From a bacterium (lineage in GTDB: Bacteria; Cyanobacteriota; Vampirovibrionia; Gastranaerophilales; Gastranaerophilaceae): DNA of 64,000 nt. The notes below the pieces were generated by a model. That model had not been told where the DNA came from and did no database searches. It saw only the letters and a list, made by a program, of their open reading frames with translations. Of the stretch, positions 44,314-52,552 are shown piece after piece; position 1 is the stretch's first letter, and each line of letters opens with the position of its first letter. A program made the translations under genes and the position numbers. The stretch lies in contig JAFRAO010000004.1 in the NCBI GenBank assembly GCA_017405375.1, forward strand, positions 1-64,000, written 5' to 3'.

Positions 44314-45159
44314 ATGAAGTTAGATATTAAAAATAATTTTAAGGCGTTATTTTCACTAAAACATTTTTGGGTATATATGTTTATATTTGCAGTAATAACA
44401 ACGGTTTCCAGTGTTATTCAAAGTTCAAATATGCATTATGGCTCGCAAATATCGAGTTTAATTTCTATATTATCTTATATTTCACTTGGATATTTGTTTA
44501 TTATGGTGCACAAGATTATTAACAATAAGCCTGAAAATGAAGAAGAAAATTTTAAAACAAATTTTATTGAATCTGCAAAACGAGGTTTTATGGCTCTTGT
44601 AGGAATCATATCAAATTTATTCATTTTGATTTTGACAGATGTAATCATAATGTTTTTTTCAATAGTCGGATATTATTTTTTTACAAAAAAACTTTTAAAA
44701 ATGTCTGAATTATTCACCGTAAAACCATTACTTTTCATTTTATTGGTAATAGCAGTTTTTACGGTTTTTGCAATAATTCTGATTTCACATATTTTGCCTG
44801 TTGTTTTCTCTTATAATTATTCAATAAGAAATATGTTTAAGTGGAGAAAGATTTTTAATGTATTTTTCAAAAATGGTTACGCAGTAAAAACATTTTCTGT
44901 TTTAGGTTTTTATTTTGTAACATTGATAACAATAGTTTGTGTTTTGTTTGTCGTAACGTTTATTTTCAATTTTTTAGCTTTATTTTTTGCAAAGTTTTTA
45001 TTGGAAACACACTATATTGCATTAGCATTTTTGATAAATTTATCGAATGTATTTGTTCCGTTTGCCGTAGCGACATTAAACTTCATATTGTCAGCTATGA
45101 CATTTAGAATGTTTGCAAATATTTTTAAAGAGCAATTAATTGATGGTAATGTAGGTTAA
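44314..45159 (+). CDS. Polytopic membrane protein, 281 aa
   Basis: Six or so hydrophobic segments (about residues 18-36, 50-66, 90-122, 135-165, 195-225, 235-270), many Phe/Ile, short charged loops. The family is not certain; it loosely resembles DUF4013-type membrane proteins. It starts 2 nt after sdaAA and is probably co-transcribed with the serine dehydratase. A link to amino-acid movement would be attractive, but no transporter signature is visible. No terminator is apparent after it. Confidence 0.65.
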   Translation: MKLDIKNNFKALFSLKHFWVYMFIFAVITTVSSVIQSSNMHYGSQISSLISILSYISLGYLFIMVHKIINNKPENEEENFKTNFIESAKRGFMALVGIISNLFILILTDVIIMFFSIVGYYFFTKKLLKMSELFTVKPLLFILLVIAVFTVFAIILISHILPVVFSYNYSIRNMFKWRKIFNVFFKNGYAVKTFSVLGFYFVTLITIVCVLFVVTFIFNFLALFFAKFLLETHYIALAFLINLSNVFVPFAVATLNFILSAMTFRMFANIFKEQLIDGNVG

Positions 45160-45177
45160 TAAAACAGACAGATAAGG

Positions 45178-45228
45178 GATTTCCTGCAGAATCTGTTTCA
45201 AAGAATATATACCACAGGTCTATACTGA
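45178..45228. repeat. Third copy of the pilin-locus repeat
   Basis: GATTTCCTGCAGAATCTGTTT at 45178-45198 is the reverse complement of the 12275-12295 repeat with three changes. It is followed by TATATACCACAGGTCTATACTGAA-like sequence at about 45205-45228, similar to the blocks near 12.3 kb. It lies just upstream of the broken prepilin. Confidence 0.5.
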
Positions 45229-45277
45229 ATATAGAATTTTTATCGCCCTTGTATATGTTACTACGGTTAGAAAAATT

Positions 45278-45596
45278 ATGAAAAAGATTTATGCAGAACT
45301 AAACCAAGCCCACAACGCTGCATTAATAAAATATGGTCCGGTTGATACTTGGTTTAAAAGAGACCATAATGATGGATATTATATGTCTGTACGTTACTTT
45401 GAAAGATTAACCAAATTTTTACAAACAAAAATGACATGTGATAACAACTATAAAGAAGAAGTAGATTGTATGACGAGCAAAAAAAAAGAATTATCTTCAT
45501 GGTGGATTAGGTACTCACTACGATTATATGTCTACAATTTTATCAAGTGGTGCTAAAATAAAGTTAGAAATTGCAGATAATCAGTTATACTTGTAA
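45278..45596 (+). pseudogene. Truncated, frameshifted prepilin gene
   Basis: The fragment MKKIYAELNQAHNAALIKYG with VDTWFKRD next matches the segment that follows the N-terminal helix in the pilin at 12.8 kb (FKKLYAELNEALDRATAVYG), but the FTLAE helix and leader are missing. After KKKELSSWW the frame shifts; another frame continues with GTHYDYMSTILSSGAKIKLE and stops at 45594-45596. The C-terminal half of the domain is also absent. It is therefore a decayed pilin copy, convergent with an intact one only 3 nt away. This suggests a site where pilin genes duplicate and recombine. Confidence 0.7.
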
Positions 45597-45598
45597 TC

Positions 45599-46285
45599 CT
45601 ACTGACAAGTAGTATTTCCTATCCAGTTTAGCTTTTCAGGACATTTGTTATAATCTAAATTTCCGTTAAACACCGCCCAATTTGAATAAAAATATTTTGA
45701 TGTAACAGATAGAGCATATGAGTTGTCTTGTTTTACATCTTGACAATAACCTTGAGGTATAAAAGTATCTCTTGGATATTCTAAATTTGAACCTTCTGTG
45801 CAATTCGTAAGCCCCTTAGAATCTGATTTAGTACTCATATTAAATGCAAAAACGGTCTTGCCTTCATCATAACCATTTTTACTTCCAAAAGGTGCCACTG
45901 CAATTTCAATACTGGCAGAACCGAAAAAAATATCCAACACTGTCCCATCTTCTAATTCAAAAACAGTATGCCCATTAGCAGCCCCATCAGGCCAACAGTG
46001 GGTACTGCCTGTGCTACATTCCCTTCCTTTTAAAAATTCAGTCAATCTGGCTGCTTTTTTAGAATCACTAACTCCCCACAATTCATATTCACCGTATTTT
46101 GCTACTGCAGAAGCATAAGCTCTGTTTAAATCAACTTGAGCTTTTCTTAATCTTGCAATAGTAACTTCTTCGTCATAATTATGTTTTAAATTCGGTATAG
46201 TCAATGTTGCTGTTATACCAATAATTGCCAGAACCAATAAGATTTCTACCAAAGTGAATGCAATTTGTTTAATTTCAGTTTTCAT
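45599..46285 (-). CDS. Prepilin-like protein (type IV pilin/pseudopilin), 228 aa
   Basis: A short leader MKTEIKQIA is followed by the classical FTLVEILLVLAIIG helix with Glu5 and TATLTIPNL, so a prepilin peptidase would cut before Phe. The globular domain has a helix (EEVTIARLRKAQVDLNRAY), an EFLKGRECSTG-type Cys and a Gly-rich strand region (HTVFELEDGTVLDIFFG). A C-terminal Cys pair (NKCPEKL, NTTCQ) follows. I use the ATG at 46283-46285; a TTG three codons up is possible. It overlaps the end of the YbhN/AglD-like gene by 11 nt. A minor or surface pilin role is likely. Confidence 0.85.
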   Translation of the reverse strand: MKTEIKQIAFTLVEILLVLAIIGITATLTIPNLKHNYDEEVTIARLRKAQVDLNRAYASAVAKYGEYELWGVSDSKKAARLTEFLKGRECSTGSTHCWPDGAANGHTVFELEDGTVLDIFFGSASIEIAVAPFGSKNGYDEGKTVFAFNMSTKSDSKGLTNCTEGSNLEYPRDTFIPQGYCQDVKQDNSYALSVTSKYFYSNWAVFNGNLDYNKCPEKLNWIGNTTCQ

Positions 46286-47303
46286 TTTTTTCAAATTCCT
46301 TTTGTGCTTCTTTTATTTTATCTATAGAAAAATTAAATCTATACAAATAATATATACCCACTACTGATAATATTATAATCAATAATACAGGATGTACAAG
46401 AGATATTGCAAGGATAGTCGATTTATTTACTCCGTATATTCCAAGAGCAAGCAGATATGCTGCTTGGTATGGTCCAAAAAATATTGACGTTGATGGCAGC
46501 ATGCCTGAAAAAGAAATAAGTGAAATTACAAATAATGATGCCGAGAATGGAAGTGAAAGATTAAAACTTGCAAGAATTAAATACACAATAAAGCATTCAA
46601 TTCCCCATATCAATGCACTCATTACAGCCGATTTTATTGATAATTTTAAACTATCCAAAACTTCAAACCCGTCCATAAATGAATTTGCATGCCTGTTTAT
46701 ACTTTTTACCATATTTTTTAATTTGATAAATTTTATTTTTTCAAAAAACATTTCTATTTTTTGGCAAATAAAATCAATCTTGTTGAATTTATAAATAAGA
46801 TAAAACGCAATCATACTGCCGATAAAAATAAACCCAAAGAAATATACTGCATTAGTCATTATCGGATTATTTTTGCAATAGAATAATACTGCAAACAACA
46901 AAATAAAGAAAACACTTATTCCGTCTTGAATTCTTTCCAAAATTACAGAGCCAAAAATCTTCATTTTGCTTTCGTTTTTATTTTCACCTAAATAATATGC
47001 TCTATAAATATCACCGGCTCTTGCAGGAAGAAAACAATTAAGCATACAGCCTACCATAAAAACTACACCTAAATGGTAATTAGAATATTTTGGATTATCC
47101 ATTAAAAGGGCTTTCCACCTGATTCCTCGTAAATACATTGTAAAATAATATAATGAAACTATCCAAAACAAATAATTTATATGGAACATTTTAAAAGCGT
47201 TAATAAATTCTTCAGCGCTCATATCTCTGAAGATATAAACTAAAAATGCTATGAATAAAAATGTTACTAAAAGTGTAAAAAGTTTTTTAGGTTGAATTTT
47301 CAT
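46275..47303 (-). CDS. YbhN/AglD-type lysylphosphatidylglycerol-synthase-like membrane protein
   Basis: A 342-aa protein with about eight membrane segments and the family motif KALLMDNPKYSNYHLGVVFM...NCFLPARAGDIYRAYYLG near residues 65-100. ILERIQDGISVFFILLFA and FSGMLPSTSIFFGPYQAAYL follow. It corresponds to the flippase-like transmembrane half of MprF and to archaeal AglD, without a synthase domain. It probably moves or handles a polar lipid or lipid-linked sugar. It lies 37 nt after gatD and overlaps the pilin gene, so the three form a leftward unit. Confidence 0.82.
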   Translation of the reverse strand: MKIQPKKLFTLLVTFLFIAFLVYIFRDMSAEEFINAFKMFHINYLFWIVSLYYFTMYLRGIRWKALLMDNPKYSNYHLGVVFMVGCMLNCFLPARAGDIYRAYYLGENKNESKMKIFGSVILERIQDGISVFFILLFAVLFYCKNNPIMTNAVYFFGFIFIGSMIAFYLIYKFNKIDFICQKIEMFFEKIKFIKLKNMVKSINRHANSFMDGFEVLDSLKLSIKSAVMSALIWGIECFIVYLILASFNLSLPFSASLFVISLISFSGMLPSTSIFFGPYQAAYLLALGIYGVNKSTILAISLVHPVLLIIILSVVGIYYLYRFNFSIDKIKEAQKEFEKNEN

Positions 47304-47340
47304 AAAACAAGTTTAGCACAATAATAAATATAAAGCTATT

Positions 47341-48072
47341 TTAATATGCTTTATTAACCAAATTGTTATGAGTATCAAGTTCTATTGTATCATCGAGTTT
47401 AGAAAGTTTAATTTCTCTGCCATAATGCTTTTTTAAGGCTAATTCGATTAAAAAATCAGCAAAATGCGGGTTCTTTGGTAAGAACGAGCCATGCAGGTAT
47501 GTTCCGAATACGTTTTTATACCTCGCACCTTCTGTTTTGTCTTTGCCGTTGTTGCCGTTTCCAACGACTACTGTCGAAAGACTTTTTGTTTCGCCTTGCA
47601 AGTATGTTAATCCGCTATGGTTCTCAAATCCGACTAAAGTTTTTGGTTCTAAATTATCAATTTGCGTTGTAACATTTCCTATAAAACGTTTTTTGCCAGC
47701 AACTGTATATGCATCAAGCAAATCAATACCTTTTAGTTCTGAATTATCCTGAGCTTTATAATAATGCCCAAAAAGCTGATAACCACCACAAATTGCTAAA
47801 AATACCGCATCATTATCACGTTCTTGTTGTAAAAAACTCTTGTGCTTTTGAATTTCATCTGCAACATCAACCTGTTGTCTGTCTTGTCCGCCACCGATAA
47901 AATACATATCGTGAGGGGTAAAATAATCACCAACGTTAATTTCTTCAAAATTAACTTTAATTCCGCGCCACTGACATCGATTCTTTATTGTCAAAACATT
48001 TCCTATATCCCCATATAAATTGAGAAGTTTCGGATAAATATGTGCAAATGATATTTCTAAATTTTCTTCCAT
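47341..48072 (-). CDS. gatD: Lipid II glutamine amidotransferase subunit GatD
   Basis: A 243-aa CobQ/CobB-like class I glutaminase. The catalytic Cys is in AICGGYQLFG near residue 95 and the His in GTYLHGSFLPKNPHF near 200. The N-terminus SFAHIYPKLLNLYGDIGNVL and YFIGGGQDRQQ are typical of GatD. With MurT it amidates the D-Glu of lipid II to D-isoglutamine. MurT usually sits next to gatD, but here the upstream neighbour is the divergent nifU and the downstream one is the YbhN/AglD-like gene, so murT must be elsewhere. Confidence 0.88.
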   Translation of the reverse strand: MEENLEISFAHIYPKLLNLYGDIGNVLTIKNRCQWRGIKVNFEEINVGDYFTPHDMYFIGGGQDRQQVDVADEIQKHKSFLQQERDNDAVFLAICGGYQLFGHYYKAQDNSELKGIDLLDAYTVAGKKRFIGNVTTQIDNLEPKTLVGFENHSGLTYLQGETKSLSTVVVGNGNNGKDKTEGARYKNVFGTYLHGSFLPKNPHFADFLIELALKKHYGREIKLSKLDDTIELDTHNNLVNKAY

Positions 48073-48178
48073 ATTTAGAGTTTATAATAAATTTACTCTA
48101 CTGGCAACTTTTACAAAAATAATTTTTGCGCTAAAATAGAATACAGAAGAAAATAATTGATATATAAGGATAAATGAT

Positions 48179-49003
48179 ATGTGGGATTATTCCGAAAAAG
48201 TTATGGATCATTATAGAAATCCGCGAAATGTCGGTAAAATTGATAATGCTGATGCAATTGGAGAAGCAGGCTCTCTTGCTTGTGGTGATTCTTTGAAATT
48301 ATATTTAAAAGTTGATAACGGAATTGTAACTGATGCAAAATTTCAAACATTTGGCTGCGGCTCTGCAGTTGCAAGTTCAAGTATATTGACAGAAATGATT
48401 ATCGGAAAACCGATTGATGAAGTAAGAAAAATTACCAATAAAGATATTGCAGACGAATTGGGAGGGTTGCCTCCTGAAAAAATGCACTGTTCAGTAATGG
48501 GACATGAAGCATTAGAAGATGCTTTGAAAAAATACTATAACGAAGTTATGCAAATTAATCTGCCCGAAACAACTGATAAGTTAATCTGTCAATGCTTTGA
48601 TGTTAGAGAAAGTCAAATTCTTGAAGCTATTAAAACAAACAAGTTGAAAACAGTTGAAGAAGTTACTAATTATACAAAAGCCGGCGGTGCTTGCGGAAAG
48701 TGTAAAGATTCAATCAAAGCAATTCTAAATGAATATTGGGCAAAACAAGATGAAAATAAACCAAAATTAACTCAAGCTCAAAAGATTTTAAAAATTAATA
48801 AAGTTATAGAAAATCAAATTTCTCCTGAATTACAAAAAGATGGCGGAGATATTGAGCTTGTTGATATTGACGATAACAAAGTTTATGTAAAACTTAGAGG
48901 AAAATGTTCCGGCTGCAAAAATTCTCATATCACATTAAAAATCTTTGTGGAACAAGTTTTACAAGAAGCAGTTTCTAATTTAATAGAAGTTATAGAGGTA
49001 TAA
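48179..49003 (+). CDS. nifU: Fe-S cluster scaffold protein NifU (three-domain)
   Basis: A 274-aa modular scaffold. The N-terminal IscU-like domain has Cys in GSLACGDSLKL, QTFGCGSAVASSS and KMHCSVMGHEAL. The central BFD-like [2Fe-2S] domain is CQCFDVRESQ ... AGGACGKCKDS. The C-terminal NifU domain is KLRGKCSGCKNSHITLK. All three domains are intact. With NifS, 1 nt downstream, it forms the NIF-type system that builds clusters for general Fe-S proteins in several anaerobes. No nitrogenase genes are near, so nitrogen fixation is not implied. Confidence 0.95.
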   Translation: MWDYSEKVMDHYRNPRNVGKIDNADAIGEAGSLACGDSLKLYLKVDNGIVTDAKFQTFGCGSAVASSSILTEMIIGKPIDEVRKITNKDIADELGGLPPEKMHCSVMGHEALEDALKKYYNEVMQINLPETTDKLICQCFDVRESQILEAIKTNKLKTVEEVTNYTKAGGACGKCKDSIKAILNEYWAKQDENKPKLTQAQKILKINKVIENQISPELQKDGGDIELVDIDDNKVYVKLRGKCSGCKNSHITLKIFVEQVLQEAVSNLIEVIEV

Positions 49004-49004
49004 A

Positions 49005-50198
49005 ATGACAAATTTAGTATATTTGGATAATAATGCAACAACAAAAGTTGATGAAAAAGTTTTAGAGGCTATGTTGCCTTATTTCAAAGAAGAATATGCT
49101 AATCCGTCGAGCATGTACGACTTTGCAAAAAATCCTCATAACGTATTGAATGTTGCAAGGAAACAAGTTCAAGAGCTTTTGGGTGCTGAAAGTGAAAGAG
49201 AAATTGTATTTACTTCTTGCGGGTCAGAAAGTGCTAATACGGCAATCAAAGGAACTTTAGCAAATAACAAGACAAAACGCCATATTATTACAACTGCAGT
49301 AGAGCACCCTTGTGTTTTGAATGTGTATAAACATTTTGAAAAACAAGGTTATAAGGTTGATTATTTGGGTGTTAATTCAAACGGAGAATTAGATTTAGAA
49401 GAATTAAAAGAAAAAGTTACCGAAGAAACAGCACTTGTATCAGTAATGTGGGCGAATAATGAAACAGGAATTATTTTTCCTGTTGAAAAAATAGCCGAGA
49501 TAGTTAAAGAAAAAAATCCTGAAACAGTTGTTTATGTAGATGCAGTACAAGTTGCCGGTAAAATTAATATTGATGTAAAAAATACAAAAATAGATATGCT
49601 CGGAGTTTCAGGGCACAAATTCCATGCTCCAAAAGGTGTCGGCGCTTTGTATGTAAAATCCGGAACTATAGTTTCACCTCTTATAATTGGAGGACATCAA
49701 GAACGCGGAAAACGTGCAGGTACAGAAAATGTTCCGTATATTGTGGGAATTGGTAAGGCTGCAGAACTTGCTAAGGAATATTTATCTTACGAAGCAAATG
49801 AAATTAAGCGTTTGAGAGATAAACTTGAAGCAGGTATTTTAAAACACGTTTTTAATTCACGTTTAAACACATCTATCACAAACAGAGTGCCAAATACAAC
49901 AAACATTGGATTTCAATATATTGAAGGCGAGTTAATTCTTCTTCATTTAAGTGATATCGGTATTTGTGCAAGCTCAGGTAGTGCTTGTACATCAGGTTCA
50001 CTGGAACCAAGTCATGTTTTACGCGCTATGGGTGTTCCGTTTACGTCCTTGCATGGCAGTATAAGATTCTCGCTAAGTCGCTATACGACAGAACAAGAAA
50101 TTGACTATGTTATAGAAAAATTACCGCCGATTATTGAAAAATTGACAAATATCTCTCCATATCAAGAAGAATTAGCTGCATTAAAAAATTTAAAATAA
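49005..50198 (+). CDS. nifS: Cysteine desulfurase NifS
   Basis: A 397-aa PLP enzyme that takes sulfur from cysteine for Fe-S assembly. YLDNNATTKVDEKVLEAM opens the protein. The PLP Lys is in GVSGHKFHAPKGVGALYV near residue 205 and the catalytic Cys in ASSGSACTSGSLEPSHVL near 325. GGHQERGKRAGTENVPYIVG lies between. The short, NifS-like catalytic loop and the partner nifU support the name. It ends an operon; the next gene has its own promoter. Confidence 0.95.
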   Translation: MTNLVYLDNNATTKVDEKVLEAMLPYFKEEYANPSSMYDFAKNPHNVLNVARKQVQELLGAESEREIVFTSCGSESANTAIKGTLANNKTKRHIITTAVEHPCVLNVYKHFEKQGYKVDYLGVNSNGELDLEELKEKVTEETALVSVMWANNETGIIFPVEKIAEIVKEKNPETVVYVDAVQVAGKINIDVKNTKIDMLGVSGHKFHAPKGVGALYVKSGTIVSPLIIGGHQERGKRAGTENVPYIVGIGKAAELAKEYLSYEANEIKRLRDKLEAGILKHVFNSRLNTSITNRVPNTTNIGFQYIEGELILLHLSDIGICASSGSACTSGSLEPSHVLRAMGVPFTSLHGSIRFSLSRYTTEQEIDYVIEKLPPIIEKLTNISPYQEELAALKNLK

Positions 50199-50239
50199 AT
50201 ATCATCTTTTTAGATGTACAAATATAGCTAAAAAAATAC

Positions 50240-50245
50240 CATAAT
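50240..50245 (+). promoter_or_regulatory. -10 box 6 nt before the 217-aa gene
   Basis: CATAAT followed by CATTGT and ATG 50252; this is the same spacing as at fliI and 21991. No ribosome binding site fits in between, so a leaderless mRNA is likely. Confidence 0.4.
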
Positions 50246-50251
50246 CATTGT

Positions 50252-50905
50252 ATGGAGAACGAGCAAACCAATTTGGATAAAAATAAAAATCCTTTTAAAA
50301 GTATGGAAAAGGATGCTGTTACAAACCCTATCAATGACATTGACGGGATTGATTCTTTTTCAGCAAAAAAAGATTCTTCTTTAAGTTTTGATGATGAAAT
50401 ACAAAAATTGGAATATAAAATCAATAACGTTAAAGAAAGTTTATCGAATTTGGAAAAGAAGATTGATTCTGCAAAAAATATAGATGATGCACAGCGTTTA
50501 GAATTTTTGGAAAGCAAAAAGCAAATATTGTTGGAAGAATTAAAAAATTTAAATGCGTGTTATTATAATCATAGCAGAGCTTTCAAAATAATGGGTTTTT
50601 TAAAAAACATTTCTGATAAAAAAAATAAATTTGTAAAATTAATAAAAAATATTCTTGTGCAGATATTTCCATGGAATTCTATTTTGAGAATCTCTGATAT
50701 AAACAAAAATATTGATGAATTAGCTGATTTAAGAATTCCGTTTGGCGGAATAACAAGCAGATATGATAATTTATCGAAATATATTAACAAGGCAAATATT
50801 GTGCACTCTAAAATTTCTGCGCATATAAAAAAATCTAAACGTAAAACATCGGATAGCTTTCAAAATAAATCTGTTGTCGGCAATTTACTTGATATTAGTC
50901 AATAG
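50252..50905 (+). CDS. Coiled-coil hypothetical protein, 217 aa
   Basis: Not recognised. Residues 1-50 are polar and acidic. A coiled coil covers about 45-110 (QKLEYKINNVKESLSNLEKK, RLEFLESKKQILLEELKNL). The next segment is basic with a mildly hydrophobic stretch (NKFVKLIKNILVQIFPWNSI), perhaps a membrane-surface helix. The C-terminus is Lys/Ser-rich (HIKKSKRKTSDSFQNKS). There is no signal peptide. It stands alone between nifS and gatA. Confidence 0.6.
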   Translation: MENEQTNLDKNKNPFKSMEKDAVTNPINDIDGIDSFSAKKDSSLSFDDEIQKLEYKINNVKESLSNLEKKIDSAKNIDDAQRLEFLESKKQILLEELKNLNACYYNHSRAFKIMGFLKNISDKKNKFVKLIKNILVQIFPWNSILRISDINKNIDELADLRIPFGGITSRYDNLSKYINKANIVHSKISAHIKKSKRKTSDSFQNKSVVGNLLDISQ

Positions 50906-51005
50906 AATCAAGAATATGAATTTTTATTCCTTTTTAAATTTAATGCGTTTGTGCTTTTTTGCTGTTTGATTTATAATTAATTTAAAAAGGATTAAGGAGA
51001 AAAAG

Positions 51006-52469
51006 ATGAATGAACTTTTAAAGAAAAGTGCGACAGAACAGAGAAAAGCACTTTTAAATAAAGAAATTTCTGCTGTAGAGCTTGTTAATGCGACTTTTGA
51101 CAGAATTAATGAAGTTGAAAATAAGGTTAAGACATTTAATTCATTAACAAAAGATACAGCACTAAAAACAGCCAAAGAAGTTGATGAAAAAATTGCAAAA
51201 GGCGAAGAGTTACCGCTATTAGCCGGTATTCCTTTAGTATTAAAAGATAACATGAACTTAGTTGGTTCAAAGACAACCGCATCAAGTAAAATTTTAGAAA
51301 ATTTTGTTTCACCATACAATGCGACAATAACAGAAAAATTGTTAAATAATTTGGTACCGATAGTTGCGAAAGCTAATTTAGATGAATTTGCAATGGGTTC
51401 ATCGAATGAAAATTCAGCATTTAGTGAAGTACATAATCCTTGGAATTTGAATAAAGTTCCCGGTGGTTCTTCAGGCGGTTCGGCAGCATCAGTTGCAGCT
51501 TGTGAAGCAACATTGTCATTGGGCTCTGATACAGGCGGAAGTATTCGTCTTCCTGCAAGTTTCTGTGGTATTGTTGGTATGAAACCTACATACGGCAGAG
51601 TATCACGTTATGGATTAATTGCGTTTGCATCTTCTTTAGACCAAATTGGACCTTTTGCAAGAACAGTTGAAGATGCAGCAACTTTATTACAAGTTATATC
51701 AGGATACGATCCAAAAGATTCAACTTCTTTGAATGTGCCTGTTGAAGATTATACGAAATCTTTGAACAATGACATCAAAGGTAAAAAAATTGGTGTAATA
51801 AAAGAATTAATGGCAGAGGGAGTAACTGATGACGTTAAAAAAGCCATTGATTTAGCTATTGATACATATAAACAATTAGGTGCAGAAATTGTAGAAGTTT
51901 CTCTACCTACTTTGAAATATTCAATCGGTATATATTACATTCTTGCAACTGCTGAATGCAGTTCAAATTTAGCAAGATTTGACGGAGTTAGATACGGATA
52001 TCGTTGTGAAGGTGCGGATTGTTTATTGGATATGTACACAAAAACCCGTGCAGAAGGTTTTGGACCTGAAGTTAAGCGTAGAATTATGTTAGGAACTTAT
52101 GCTCTATCTTCAGGATACTATGATGCATATTACAAAAAAGCTCAACAAATGAGAAGACTTGTAAAAGAAGATTTTGATAGAGTATTTGAAAAAGTGGATG
52201 CCCTAATTTCTCCGACTTGCCCTGATACAGCCTTTGACTTGGGTGCAAGAGCAGAAAATCCTTTGGCGATGTATTTAACCGATATTGCAACAATTTCTGC
52301 AAATTTGGCAGGTATTCCGGGTATAAGTATTCCTGCAGGATTTGACAAAGACGGCATGCCAATCGGTTTACAAATCCTTACTCCGCAGATGAAAGAAGCA
52401 GATTTGTTCAATTTCTCTTACAAATTTGAACAAGCAAATGATTTCTATAAACAAGTTGCTAATTTATAA
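51006..52469 (+). CDS. gatA: Glutamyl-tRNA(Gln) amidotransferase subunit A
   Basis: A 487-aa amidase that frees ammonia from glutamine to convert Glu-tRNA(Gln) (and perhaps Asp-tRNA(Asn)) to the amide form. The Ser-cisSer-Lys triad is in GIPLVLKDN (Lys), VPGGSSGGSAASVA (cis-Ser) and SLGSDTGGSIRLPASFCG (Ser nucleophile). AGIPGISIPAGFDKDGMPIG lies near the end. AAGGAGAAAAAG precedes the ATG. gatB and gatC are not adjacent, so the complex genes are dispersed. A strong terminator follows. Confidence 0.95.
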   Translation: MNELLKKSATEQRKALLNKEISAVELVNATFDRINEVENKVKTFNSLTKDTALKTAKEVDEKIAKGEELPLLAGIPLVLKDNMNLVGSKTTASSKILENFVSPYNATITEKLLNNLVPIVAKANLDEFAMGSSNENSAFSEVHNPWNLNKVPGGSSGGSAASVAACEATLSLGSDTGGSIRLPASFCGIVGMKPTYGRVSRYGLIAFASSLDQIGPFARTVEDAATLLQVISGYDPKDSTSLNVPVEDYTKSLNNDIKGKKIGVIKELMAEGVTDDVKKAIDLAIDTYKQLGAEIVEVSLPTLKYSIGIYYILATAECSSNLARFDGVRYGYRCEGADCLLDMYTKTRAEGFGPEVKRRIMLGTYALSSGYYDAYYKKAQQMRRLVKEDFDRVFEKVDALISPTCPDTAFDLGARAENPLAMYLTDIATISANLAGIPGISIPAGFDKDGMPIGLQILTPQMKEADLFNFSYKFEQANDFYKQVANL

Positions 52470-52485
52470 TACTTAGTTATATATC

Positions 52486-52530
52486 AAAAAGAGCTACTGA
52501 TTATTTGATTCTATCAATAGCTCTTTTTTT
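52486..52530. terminator. Intrinsic terminator after gatA
   Basis: AAAAAGAGCTACTGAT pairs with ATCAATAGCTCTTTTTTT across a TTATTTGATTCT loop. The T-run on the right ends gatA, and the A-run on the left would also stop the convergent GH13 gene. Confidence 0.88.
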
Positions 52531-52552
52531 GTGTATGCATAATGAAATTTAA

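Noticed and set aside
48179..50198. Nitrogen fixation locus
   Set aside because: nifU and nifS are present but no nitrogenase or regulatory nif genes; the pair serves general Fe-S assembly.
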